This document shows positions 7,166 through 13,494 of a DNA stretch of 36,780 nt, piece after piece. This DNA comes from a virus, in IMG/VR virus record IMGVR_UViG_3300043446_001906, positions 1 through 36,780 of that record; one strand, 5' to 3'. Position 1 is the stretch's first letter. Each line of letters begins with the position of its first letter. Both the position numbers and the translations under genes were made by a program. The notes under the pieces are model-generated. The model was not told where the DNA came from, did not search any database, and saw only the letters and a list, made by a program, of their open reading frames with translations.

Positions 7166-7355
7166 TCACCTGGTCATTGATGCCAGCCGCCAGCCGTCCC
7201 AGATTCGATGCCTCCATTGCGGAGCCGCCCAGGACTTGGCGCTGCCCATGCGGATTAGCGAGCTGGTGATCCTGGAAGAGACCTGGCGCAAGAAACACAA
7301 CCGCTGCCGCCAATCGCGGCACGATGTGCCCACCAATGAACCATTCCCTCGCTGA
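7158..7355 (+). CDS. Small Cys-pair protein
   Basis: 65 aa from GTG 7158, behind GGAGG at 7145-7149 and overlapping the previous stop by 8 bases. Contains CLHC (residues 20-23) and a later His/Cys (HNRC), so a small metal-binding fold is possible. No family recognised. The frame is open further upstream, but the Shine-Dalgarno site supports this start. Confidence 0.55.
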   Translation: MADHLVIDASRQPSQIRCLHCGAAQDLALPMRISELVILEETWRKKHNRCRQSRHDVPTNEPFPR

Positions 7356-7361
7356 CACGCC

Positions 7362-7973
7362 ATGACAACATCTCAAGCCGCCGAGCACGCCGAGCTCATC
7401 CCAGGTCGCTGGTATTGGGTCAGCGAGGCCGATGGCAGTTGGCACCCCGCCCTGCACAATCCGATGAGCGCCGGCGGTTGGACGAATGAAGACACGTGGG
7501 AAGACTTTGATGGGGCCATCATCCAGTGGCGCCTGATCCCGTTGCCGTCCGACCATGACGCCCGCGCCGCCCTGGCCCAGCCGGAGCCGCTGGGGGTGAC
7601 GCATGAGGCATTGACCCAGTTTGCAGTTGAGTGGTGGGCATCATTTACTTATGCTGAAAGTGATCCAGACACGGCAACACCGATCAGTGAAATCATCCAC
7701 AGCTGGCATTTCGTTGACTTCCTAGAAGATGCCCTCGCCCGCTGGGGCCGCGTCGCCATCGCACCCATCCCGGTGAGCGAGCGGCTGCCGGGGGCGGAGG
7801 ACTGCGATGCGGAGGGGAGGTGCTGGTTCTGGGAGCCAGACTGCTCCTACAACGGTCTCAAATGGGCGCTAGTCGATCGCACCTACGGCTGCAATGCACA
7901 GGAGTCAGCCTTCACCCACTGGCTCCCCTTCCACGCCCTGCCACTCCCTGGGCAACCTGCCCCAGACGCATGA
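7362..7973 (+). CDS. DUF551-like domain protein (long paralogue)
   Basis: 203 aa. The first 65 residues are unique (IPGRWYWVSEADGSWHPAL). The rest is a module: LAQPEPLGVTHEAL, then RWGRVAIAPIPVSERLPGAEDCD, then THWLPFHALPLP. The ending resembles DUF551 phage proteins (a SVSERLP opening and an HWMPLPEPP close). The module is shared with the protein at 11501 and, more loosely, the one at 9501. Function unknown; such proteins are common small phage accessory proteins. Confidence 0.75.
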   Translation: MTTSQAAEHAELIPGRWYWVSEADGSWHPALHNPMSAGGWTNEDTWEDFDGAIIQWRLIPLPSDHDARAALAQPEPLGVTHEALTQFAVEWWASFTYAESDPDTATPISEIIHSWHFVDFLEDALARWGRVAIAPIPVSERLPGAEDCDAEGRCWFWEPDCSYNGLKWALVDRTYGCNAQESAFTHWLPFHALPLPGQPAPDA

Positions 7974-8113
7974 CCACAGCCGTAGCCCGGACCATCGCGA
8001 TCGTCATTGCGGTTGCCCTGCTGGGCGCCGTGATGTTCAGCGCTCATCAGTGCACGGCATCTGGTGGCATCGTCGTTCGTGGCCTGTGGTGGCTGGAGTG
8101 CATCCGACCATGA
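7970..8113 (+). CDS. Small single-pass membrane protein
   Basis: 47 aa, ATGA-coupled. One hydrophobic helix (IAIVIAVALLGAVMF, residues 9-23) followed by a short Cys-containing tail. No family recognised. Confidence 0.55.
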   Translation: MTTAVARTIAIVIAVALLGAVMFSAHQCTASGGIVVRGLWWLECIRP

Positions 8114-8256
8114 CGCCCTGGTGGGTCACGGTCCGCATCGACGCGACCCGCACGCGCGATGACCTGATCCAGGCCCGCAGCCAGTGGTCTGCCGGCTGGC
8201 TCTACCGCACCCTGCATCCCACTGCAGACGTGCTTCTAGTCCGGCCGGCGCGGTGA
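8110..8256 (+). CDS. Small hypothetical protein
   Basis: 48 aa, ATGA-coupled to the membrane protein. Trp- and Arg-rich (TPWWVTVRIDATRTRDDL, WSAGWLYRTLHP), with a strand-helix-strand pattern. Function unknown. Last gene before a GC hairpin. Confidence 0.5.
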   Translation: MTPWWVTVRIDATRTRDDLIQARSQWSAGWLYRTLHPTADVLLVRPAR

Positions 8257-8258
8257 GT

Positions 8259-8276
8259 GGGGCCCCGAGAGGCCCC
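8259..8276 (+). terminator. GC hairpin at the end of the second early unit
   Basis: GGGGCC-CCGAGA-GGCCCC, a 6-bp stem three bases after the preceding stop, without a T-run. The GAGAGGCCC within it recurs once about 120 bases downstream. A weak terminator or processing hairpin. Confidence 0.45.
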
Positions 8277-8313
8277 TACCACCACACCGCGACGCGGGGT
8301 CACGGCGTCAGCT

Positions 8314-8366
8314 GCAGAGGCACCACTACCTCTGCGCTGGCAGCACCCTACTGTCTGATGTAATAT
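8314..8366 (+). promoter_or_regulatory. Promoter with upstream inverted repeat
   Basis: A -10-like TAATAT (8361-8366) lies 17 bases after CTGGCA (8338-8343, 4 of 6 matches to TTGACA). Just upstream is a perfect 7-bp inverted repeat, GCAGAGG-8-CCTCTGC (8314-8335), well placed as an operator. It would drive the small membrane-HTH gene at 8427 with a leader of about 55 bases. Confidence 0.5.
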
Positions 8367-8426
8367 GTGGTGAGTCACCCGGAGAGCCCTGAGAGGCCCG
8401 GCTGACACCCACCAGCATTTACACCA

Positions 8427-8612
8427 ATGTCCGTCACCTGCCTTCTGGCATGGGCTGTTGCCCTGCTGCTCCTGCCCGCACTCATCATCGCGTGGGCCCT
8501 TGAAACCAAGCCTGAGCGTGCCCGTCGCTGGCGCCGCGATGGCTGGACCCAGCAACGCATCGCCGATCGGCTCGGCTGCTCCCGCACCACTGTTCGCCGG
8601 ATGCTTGCCTGA
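8427..8612 (+). CDS. Membrane-anchored helix-turn-helix mini-protein
   Basis: 61 aa. Residues 5-25 are a hydrophobic helix (CLLAWAVALLLLPALIIAWA). Residues 30-61 form a basic helix-turn-helix of resolvase/transposase type: ARRWRRDGWTQQRIADRL then GCSRTTVRRML. So a DNA-binding motif sits on a membrane anchor with almost no linker. The start follows an A/C-rich leader (TTTACACCA) and a promoter with its own inverted repeat. I recall similar small proteins in picocyanobacteria, but no function. It could be a membrane-tethered regulator or DNA-membrane anchor. Confidence 0.65.
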   Translation: MSVTCLLAWAVALLLLPALIIAWALETKPERARRWRRDGWTQQRIADRLGCSRTTVRRMLA

Positions 8613-8617
8613 CCGCA

Positions 8618-8647
8618 GAAAAGCCCCTCCAGCGCTGCCTGGAGGGG
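8618..8647 (-). terminator. Intrinsic terminator between convergent genes
   Basis: CCCCTCCA-8-TGGAGGGG is a perfect 8-bp stem (8624-8647). Read on the minus strand it is followed by CTTTTCT, a T-rich tract, so it should terminate the regulator gene ending at 8661. It also lies 11 bases after the plus-strand mini-protein and may serve both directions. Confidence 0.75.
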
Positions 8648-8660
8648 TGGCACCCACCTT

Positions 8661-9290
8661 CTAAGGCTGCCGGAACCGCCAGCCGCATACCGGCCGATTC
8701 AATAGCACGCCCCTACGGATCGCCTTTGGGCAGACGAATGCTGCACGACCTGCTGCCGCATAGCTGGGGAACACCAGCCCGCGTTCCACCCACAGCACCC
8801 GCCGACCATTGATGCTGCTCTGATGCCGCTTTGGGCATTGCTCCAGCACTGCATCCACCAGGGTCTCGTCCTCCAGCAGCTGCACCAGTGCCGTGCGCTC
8901 ACAGCCGCCGAACAGCTGGGGCTTCTGACGGGCTAGCCGCCGCAGGTCAACCCGTGGCACTGCTGAGGCATGTCCGGCGCCGTGCTGGCTCACCAGCCCA
9001 TCGGCAATCCACTTGTGGATGGTGCTGCGGTGCTTCCCCAGCAGCAGCGCGATCTCCCCGACCCGCACCCAGGCCCCATAGCTCTTGACGGTCTCGCCCA
9101 TGCCCTGCGCCTTCTTTCGCAGGCTCTGCTGGCTGCGTGGCTCGATGCCCTGCTTGCTGCCCCAGCGGTTCCACTCCCGTACCACTGCCTCAAACGGCAT
9201 GTCGCCCACTAGCTGCAGGAGCTTGTCGGTCTCCTCCGTGGTCCAGTACCGATAGGCGACTTGCGCGCCCCTAGGTTTCTGCTGCTGCAT
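8661..9290 (-). CDS. DNA-binding regulator with Myb-like and HTH motifs (candidate repressor)
   Basis: 209 aa. Residues 13-60 (YRYWTTEETDKLLQLVGDM, AVVREWNRWG) look like a Myb/SANT-type helical domain. Residues 74-100 (VRVGEIALLLGKHRSTIHKWIADGLV) form a clear helix-turn-helix. The C-terminus is mixed. It is isolated on the minus strand amid plus-strand early genes, has its own terminator, and its start is 2 bases from an exact 19-bp element repeated upstream of other early genes. This is the layout of an autoregulating phage repressor or early-gene switch; that role is inferred. Confidence 0.7.
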   Translation of the reverse strand: MQQQKPRGAQVAYRYWTTEETDKLLQLVGDMPFEAVVREWNRWGSKQGIEPRSQQSLRKKAQGMGETVKSYGAWVRVGEIALLLGKHRSTIHKWIADGLVSQHGAGHASAVPRVDLRRLARQKPQLFGGCERTALVQLLEDETLVDAVLEQCPKRHQSSINGRRVLWVERGLVFPSYAAAGRAAFVCPKAIRRGVLLNRPVCGWRFRQP

Positions 9291-9291
9291 T

Positions 9292-9321
9292 GCTGCGGTT
9301 TCACAGTCGCAGCGCTATGAT
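9292..9321 (+). promoter_or_regulatory. Early repeated element with TATGAT, between divergent genes
   Basis: GCTGCGGTTTCACAGTCGC (9292-9310) is exact with the 4582 copy. Here GCTGCG and CGCAGC (9308-9313) form a perfect 6-bp inverted repeat 10 bases apart, a typical operator geometry. TATGAT (9316-9321) is 5 of 6 to the -10 consensus, at the same offset (24 bases) as TAGCAT in the other copy. It lies between the regulator start and the plus-strand gene at 9364. Confidence 0.6.
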
Positions 9322-9363
9322 CGTCGCAAGCGGGGCGATCCCGCAACCACCACACCACCCACC

Positions 9364-9501
9364 ATGTACCTCTCGCCAGTGGATGACTGGGAGCCAAACG
9401 ACGACCCCCAGCCCGATCCCGACTCCGACAGCGACGCCGCCGACTGGGATGACCACGAGTCGCTGTCGCCCGCTGACCGCAACCCTTCGCTCTGCCGCTG
9501 A
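9364..9501 (+). CDS. Very small acidic protein
   Basis: 45 aa, about 14 Asp/Glu and only a few basic residues, with DPQPDPDSDSD and WDDHE runs. It follows an A/C-rich leader (CAACCACCACACCACCCACC) and its stop overlaps the next start as TGATG, which supports translation. The composition is that of a small acidic decoy or anti-host peptide, but no function is demonstrated by sequence. Confidence 0.5.
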   Translation: MYLSPVDDWEPNDDPQPDPDSDSDAADWDDHESLSPADRNPSLCR

Positions 9502-9734
9502 TGACCTCCATCTCCATTGCTGACCGCATGCCCAGCCCCGAAGATCGCGACCAACAGGGCCGCGTCTGGTGGGGCCTGCCGGGCCGCAACGACCCCGAGA
9601 CCGGCGAGCGCTACAACGCCAGCTGGGACCTTCGGGAGACGCCTTACGACGGCACTACCGAGTGGATGCCGGCCAATGCCCTGCAGGCTGCTCACTGGGC
9701 CGATGAACTCGACACCTACCACGAGGCCGCATGA
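9501..9734 (+). CDS. DUF551-like domain protein (short paralogue)
   Basis: 77 aa. SIADRMPSPEDRDQQGRVWWG at residues 4-24 and TEWMPANALQAAHW near the end follow the DUF551-like layout (opening S-x-x-x-R-x-P, aromatic middle, closing W-M/L-P). Diverged relative of the proteins at 7362 and 11501. TGATG-coupled to the acidic peptide and ATGA-coupled to the next gene. Confidence 0.65.
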   Translation: MTSISIADRMPSPEDRDQQGRVWWGLPGRNDPETGERYNASWDLRETPYDGTTEWMPANALQAAHWADELDTYHEAA

Positions 9735-10285
9735 CTGCCACATCCCTCTACGCCCTCACCTCTGACGCGGTGCTGCTCCAGGCCCGCATTGACACCCTTG
9801 CCGAGGATCTGTTCTCTGAGGATTCTGCGGCCGTTGCTGCTGCGACTGAACAGCTGGAGCGGCTCATCACCGCAGAAGCCGACAACCGCCATGCCGTTGA
9901 GGTCAAGGCTGATGCCTGGTGCTGGGTAATCGACCACCTGCGCAGTCAGGCCACCACCCGCCGCGAGCATGCCCGCCGCTTGGCAGAGCTTGCTGACGAG
10001 GCCGAGCATCGCGCCGCAGCACTGCAGGACCAGCTGGTAGCCGCCCTGTCCCGCGTGGACCCTGACGCGACCCGCTGGGAGCTGCCTGAGCACCGCCTCA
10101 GCAGCCGTCGCAGCACTGCCGTTGAACTGGACCCTGACGTAGCACCCGAGGACCTGCCCGAGCAGTTCCGTCGCGTCAGGACCGTCACCAGCGCCGACCG
10201 CACTGCCCTCGCCGCTGCCCTCAAGGCCGGCGCCACCGTGCCCGGTGCGCACCTTGTCGAGCACCGGTCCTGGCGCATCGGCTGA
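9731..10285 (+). CDS. Siphovirus Gp157-like protein
   Basis: 184 aa. Follows the Gp157 layout: helical N-terminus, KADAWCWVIDHLRSQATTRREHARRLAEL (about 57-85), a coiled coil, then LPEHRLSSRRSTAVEL, LPEQFRRV and ALKAGATVPGAHLVEHRSWRI at the end. Members of this family are reported to be linked to phage-resistance or replication-associated roles in streptococcal phages, but the biochemical function is unsettled. Family assignment is strong. Confidence 0.85.
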   Translation: MTATSLYALTSDAVLLQARIDTLAEDLFSEDSAAVAAATEQLERLITAEADNRHAVEVKADAWCWVIDHLRSQATTRREHARRLAELADEAEHRAAALQDQLVAALSRVDPDATRWELPEHRLSSRRSTAVELDPDVAPEDLPEQFRRVRTVTSADRTALAAALKAGATVPGAHLVEHRSWRIG

Positions 10286-10302
10286 TCGTTGCAGTTTGCG
10301 TC

Positions 10303-10318
10303 GCTGCGGTTTCACAGC
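10303..10318 (+). promoter_or_regulatory. Early repeated element, partial copy
   Basis: GCTGCGGTTTCACAG matches the first 15 bases of the 4582/9292 element, then diverges; no -10-like hexamer lies at the usual offset. It lies in the gap between the Gp157-like gene and the next gene, followed by an A/C-rich leader. Confidence 0.45.
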
Positions 10319-10372
10319 CACAGTGGCGCAGAGCCGCAGCCCACAATGAACCACGGCCACCACACCACCACC

Positions 10373-10729
10373 ATGACCACCACCATCAAATGCGACGGCG
10401 CTCTCTCTGATGCCGTCCTGCAGGCAGCACGGGCTGCTATCCCGTCTGACCCGAGCATCTGGTACGCAGACCGCCAGGTCTGGCGGCATGCGGGTCCTAA
10501 AAACGAGCCGCTGTTGCCTCTCTTTGATGCGCTGATTGATGCAGCGTTTGCCGTAGCCAAGGCCATCGGCGACAACGCATGGGACGACAGCCTCCCGCTG
10601 GATCGCCGTGCTGCTGAAGGGCTGGCGAATGCCTGCTATCGGCTCGGCGCTGAGATCACCCATGCCGCGCAGTGTCCAGACGCTGCGTCATGGAGCCTGC
10701 CGTCGATGAGCGGCAAAGAACTCGTCTGA
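10373..10729 (+). CDS. Hypothetical protein
   Basis: 118 aa from ATG 10373, chosen because it follows the leader CCACCACACCACCACC as at 4638 and 9364; an ATG at 10346 is also in frame and would turn that leader into HGHHTTT. Helical protein (LSDAVLQAARAAIP, LFDALIDAAFAVAKAIGD, AAEGLANACYRLGAEI). No family recognised. Confidence 0.65.
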   Translation: MTTTIKCDGALSDAVLQAARAAIPSDPSIWYADRQVWRHAGPKNEPLLPLFDALIDAAFAVAKAIGDNAWDDSLPLDRRAAEGLANACYRLGAEITHAAQCPDAASWSLPSMSGKELV

Positions 10730-10914
10730 TGACCTATCGCGTTCTCTACACCTCCAGCTACCAGGACCATGCCATCATCCACACCACAGAATGGATCTGT
10801 CCCGCCGATTACAACCGCGATCGGGCACGGCAATCCTTCGAGCAACAATTCCCCTCGGCTACCGTTATTCAGCTCTGCCTGTGGCAGTTTTCGGAACGTT
10901 GCTTTGGGCATTGA
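10729..10914 (+). CDS. Small hypothetical protein
   Basis: 61 aa, TGATG-coupled to the previous gene. YRVLYTSSYQDHAIIHTTEW, then ARQSFEQQFPSATVIQLCLW: a strand-helix-strand pattern. No family recognised. Confidence 0.6.
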   Translation: MTYRVLYTSSYQDHAIIHTTEWICPADYNRDRARQSFEQQFPSATVIQLCLWQFSERCFGH

Positions 10915-11116
10915 CGCGCAGCACACAGCACGGCGTCACCGCGAGCTGGGGGCGCAGTACCGCATCCAGCAGCACGCTAAAGCTGCTGCCGAGGCCGAGA
11001 CCCGTCGCCGAGCCATAGGCAACCTGCTGATCACGTTGGTGGTGATTGCTGCCATCGGGCTCGGCACCTACACCCTCCACCGTGAGGCCGAGATGCTGCG
11101 GCAGGAGATCCACTGA
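10904..11116 (+). CDS. Small coiled-coil membrane protein
   Basis: 70 aa from a TTG start that overlaps the previous gene by 11 bases; no ATG or GTG is well placed. Residues 8-35 are basic and helical (RRHRELGAQYRIQQHAKAAA), then a membrane helix (NLLITLVVIAAIGLGTYTL), then a short helix. Could be a membrane-associated accessory protein. Start uncertain. Confidence 0.5.
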   Translation: MGIDAQHTARRHRELGAQYRIQQHAKAAAEAETRRRAIGNLLITLVVIAAIGLGTYTLHREAEMLRQEIH

Positions 11117-11346
11117 TGGCCACTCGTTACAGCACCCCGCAGGAAGAGCCGATCCACTGCGGGGAAGGCATCACGCGCACCTCTGATCCTGCAGCGGGCC
11201 TGTGGCCCTGCACAGTGACTTTCACCACCGGCAGCCGGCCGCTAGTCACGACGATCCGAGCACTGAGCGCGAACCAAGCGGAAGAATTTGCCCGCGCCCG
11301 TCACCCCTATGCCCGCACCGTTGCAGTCGGGAGGAAACAGCAATGA
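11116..11346 (+). CDS. Small hypothetical protein
   Basis: 76 aa, TGATG-coupled upstream and ATGA-coupled downstream. Beta-strand-rich middle (WPCTVTFTTGSRPLVTTIRA) and a helical end (SANQAEEFARARHP), a common small-phage-protein layout. No family recognised. Confidence 0.6.
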   Translation: MATRYSTPQEEPIHCGEGITRTSDPAAGLWPCTVTFTTGSRPLVTTIRALSANQAEEFARARHPYARTVAVGRKQQ

Positions 11347-11504
11347 ACCCCACTGATAGCGAGCTGGAGGTTCTGTTCCGCAGCTGGTGGTCTCTGAGCT
11401 ACGGCACCCCACCAGGTCCACATGCGTTGATGACGCATCTGGGCTGGGCCCGGTTCTTGCTGGAGCAGGTGCAGGATCAGCAGCGCCGGGAGGTGCAGCG
11501 ATGA
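11343..11504 (+). CDS. Small hypothetical protein
   Basis: 53 aa with GGAGGA (11331-11336) upstream of ATG 11343. Helical (DSELEVLFRSWWSLSYG, HLGWARFLLEQVQDQQRREV). ATGA overlaps on both sides. The short LxxxWWxxSYG...WARFxLE pattern loosely resembles the middle of the DUF551-like module that follows. Confidence 0.55.
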   Translation: MNPTDSELEVLFRSWWSLSYGTPPGPHALMTHLGWARFLLEQVQDQQRREVQR

Positions 11505-11863
11505 CGAATCCCCTGCACATCGCCCTGGCCCAGCCGGAGCCGGTGGGGCCGACGGATGAGGAGCTGCGGGACTTGCTCTACCACGGGTTCACCACGTCAA
11601 CCGGTCACGGCGAGAGAACTGACGAAATCGGCTTTGCCCGCGCCGTCCTCGCCCGCTGGGGCCGCCCCGCCATCAGCCCCATCCCTGTCTTGGAACGGCT
11701 GCCAAGCCTTGAGGATTGCGATAAGGAAGGGAGATGTTGGTTCCACTCAATCAATCGCACATGGTGTGACTGGTATTTGTTGAAAGCGTCCTGCATCACC
11801 AGTACAGAGACCCACTGGCTCCCCGCCCACGCCCTGCCGCTTCCCGAGGGAGGTGCGGCATGA
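11501..11863 (+). CDS. DUF551-like domain protein (module-only paralogue)
   Basis: 120 aa. Nearly the whole protein is the module seen at the end of the 7362 protein: LAQPEPVGPTDEELRDLLYHG, LARWGRPAISPIPVLERLPSLEDCD, ETHWLPAHALPLP. At DNA level a 21-base stretch (GCCCTGGCCCAGCCGGAGCCG) is identical between the two, indicating fairly recent duplication or exchange. Function unknown. Confidence 0.7.
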   Translation: MTNPLHIALAQPEPVGPTDEELRDLLYHGFTTSTGHGERTDEIGFARAVLARWGRPAISPIPVLERLPSLEDCDKEGRCWFHSINRTWCDWYLLKASCITSTETHWLPAHALPLPEGGAA

Positions 11864-12117
11864 CAATGCCACAGATCACACCGGAGCAGGTCGAAGCATT
11901 TCAGGAGACGCATTCCATCATCTGCAACGCAGCAAATGCTTTGCGTTCCATGGCTGGTGCGCTTGAAACACGCATCAACGAAGGCCATGACTATGACGTT
12001 TATCGGTTTGAAGATCTCTCAGGAGACATCTATGCCATACGTCATGCGCTGCAGGCGTTTGAGCGTGTCGTGATCAGTTGCGGCATCAAAGCCGACCCTA
12101 TTCAGTGGAGGATTTAA
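11860..12117 (+). CDS. Hypothetical protein
   Basis: 85 aa, ATGA-coupled. Helical (PEQVEAFQETHSIICNAANAL, IYAIRHALQAFERVV). The DNA here is visibly less GC-rich than its neighbours, hinting at separate acquisition. No family recognised. Confidence 0.65.
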   Translation: MTMPQITPEQVEAFQETHSIICNAANALRSMAGALETRINEGHDYDVYRFEDLSGDIYAIRHALQAFERVVISCGIKADPIQWRI

Positions 12118-12119
12118 CC

Positions 12120-12707
12120 ATGATTGAACGCGACAAAGCATGGGCAGAGTATTGCGAGGCCAGCGCGGACTTAGCGGGCATACAGCATCGGGCAACGCCG
12201 GATCAGTGGCAAACCATTGAGAACTACGCAAAACTCGGCATAGTTCTTAATTCCTGCATCGTCGAACTCCGCGACCGCATCGCCGCCCTGGAGGAGCCAC
12301 CACAGCCCGAGCCGACCATCTGGAGCGCGATCAACGCCTTGGCTGACCGCCTTGCAGCTTTAGAGGCTGCCGCCAACCTCCAGCAGCAGGACGAAGATGC
12401 CGATCGAGCCTGTCCCCACATCGTCACCAGCGACGAGGGCACCAGTTACTGCGAGCTGGCGGAGAGCAACGCCAAAGCAACGTCAAATCAGCGCCAAGTT
12501 AGAAGTTCCGCCGAAGGCGCCCCGTCCGGTGGGCTGGTGGAGCGGGTGGCGCACACCATTCACGACGCCCCGGCTGGCTACGGCTACGAGAATGAAGCCT
12601 ACGCCGCGATCCTGGCCGTGGCGGAGTGGCTGGGAGATAGGGATGGCTTCATGAACGCTGGCTGCATCGCCGCCCACTGGCTGCGGGAGGAGGTGGAGCG
12701 TGGCTGA
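12120..12707 (+). CDS. Hypothetical two-part protein
   Basis: 195 aa; GGAGGA directly before TTTAACC and ATG 12120 fixes the start. N-terminal half is coiled coil (ELRDRIAALEEPP, ALADRLAALEAAANLQQQ). After a Ser/Gly-rich linker, the C-terminal 55 residues (LVERVAHTIHDAP, AAILAVAEWLGDRDG, CIAAHWLREEVERG) are a module I recall from other picocyanobacterial phage proteins. Function unknown. Confidence 0.65.
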   Translation: MIERDKAWAEYCEASADLAGIQHRATPDQWQTIENYAKLGIVLNSCIVELRDRIAALEEPPQPEPTIWSAINALADRLAALEAAANLQQQDEDADRACPHIVTSDEGTSYCELAESNAKATSNQRQVRSSAEGAPSGGLVERVAHTIHDAPAGYGYENEAYAAILAVAEWLGDRDGFMNAGCIAAHWLREEVERG

Positions 12708-12921
12708 ACCTCTGAGCCCTGCGGCACAGGCGGTGTTCTACGCATGGTCAGAAATAACAGGATGGGGAGGAGATCCGCCACCCGTTGAGCGTCGTGCTCT
12801 AGCCGCCGCCCTCCGCGCTGCGGTTGCCCACACCCAGCAGCATCGCGGCCTGGGTGTGTGGGAATGCGAGGCCGACGAACTCCTCGCCATCGCCGCCGAG
12901 CTGGAGGGGAGCGATGGGTAA
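12700..12921 (+). CDS. Small hypothetical protein
   Basis: 73 aa from GTG 12700, overlapping the previous gene by 8 bases with GGAGG upstream. LSPAAQAVFYAWSEI, RRALAAALRAAVAH and ELLAIAAELEG form a helical protein of a kind common in picocyanobacterial phages. Function unknown. Confidence 0.65.
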   Translation: MAEPLSPAAQAVFYAWSEITGWGGDPPPVERRALAAALRAAVAHTQQHRGLGVWECEADELLAIAAELEGSDG

Positions 12922-13201
12922 GCCCACCATCCCCGAGTCCACCATCCGCGAGATTCTCACCAGCACGGAATCGCACGGCGTCCTAGCCCGCAGACACAGC
13001 ATTCACCGCTCAGCCGTCAGTCGCATCAGGCTGGGTGAGATCCACCGTCAGATAGCGCCAGAGCTGCCTCGCTGGCAGCCCGAGCACGTCTGCGGCCATT
13101 GCATCCACTGGGAAGGTGAATGCTGCGGACTGGATTTCCCGGACCCGTTGGTTGAAGGGCAGCGGTTTGCTGCCTCCTGTTCAGTGTTCACGAGGCGGTG
13201 A
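12914..13201 (+). CDS. Small HTH and Cys-rich protein
   Basis: 95 aa. Residues 8-42 (TIREILTSTESHGVLARRH then SIHRSAVSRIRLGEIHRQI) form a helix-turn-helix. Residues 55-75 carry CGHCIHWEGECCG, a likely metal site, with a further Cys near the end. A small DNA-binding regulator is likely. It overlaps the previous stop and the excisionase-like start. Confidence 0.65.
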   Translation: MGKPTIPESTIREILTSTESHGVLARRHSIHRSAVSRIRLGEIHRQIAPELPRWQPEHVCGHCIHWEGECCGLDFPDPLVEGQRFAASCSVFTRR

Positions 13202-13494
13202 TGGCGCGATACCTCCTCACCGTTGCCGAAGCTGCCGAGGCCCTCGGGGTGTCGGATCGGCACATCAAGCGGTTGATCCATGAAGCCGACGCCAACCGCA
13301 AGTCACGCTGGCGATGGGGCCGTGAGCTGATCGACCTGGCGCCGCTGGGCTCCAGCCGCCGCACCGTCAGGGTCAACCTGGCAGCGGTGGTGCCGGATCT
13401 CCCAGCAGCGCCCGCTCCGCAGCCTCAGCCACCGCATGCGGCTGAATATGCGCCCGGTACGTCCGGGCATGCTGTTGCGGGCTGTGCCCCATAA
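13201..13494 (+). CDS. Excisionase-like HTH protein
   Basis: 97 aa. The N-terminus is a MerR/excisionase-type winged helix: YLLTVAEAAEALGVSDRHIKRLIHEA (residues 4-29), then a basic wing. The C-terminal 30 residues are Pro/Ala-rich. Its last 122 bases overlap the converging end of the integrase gene, a typical xis-int proximity. It probably sets recombination direction. ATG 13201 is preferred to GTG 13198 for spacing from GAGG. Confidence 0.7.
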   Translation: MARYLLTVAEAAEALGVSDRHIKRLIHEADANRKSRWRWGRELIDLAPLGSSRRTVRVNLAAVVPDLPAAPAPQPQPPHAAEYAPGTSGHAVAGCAP

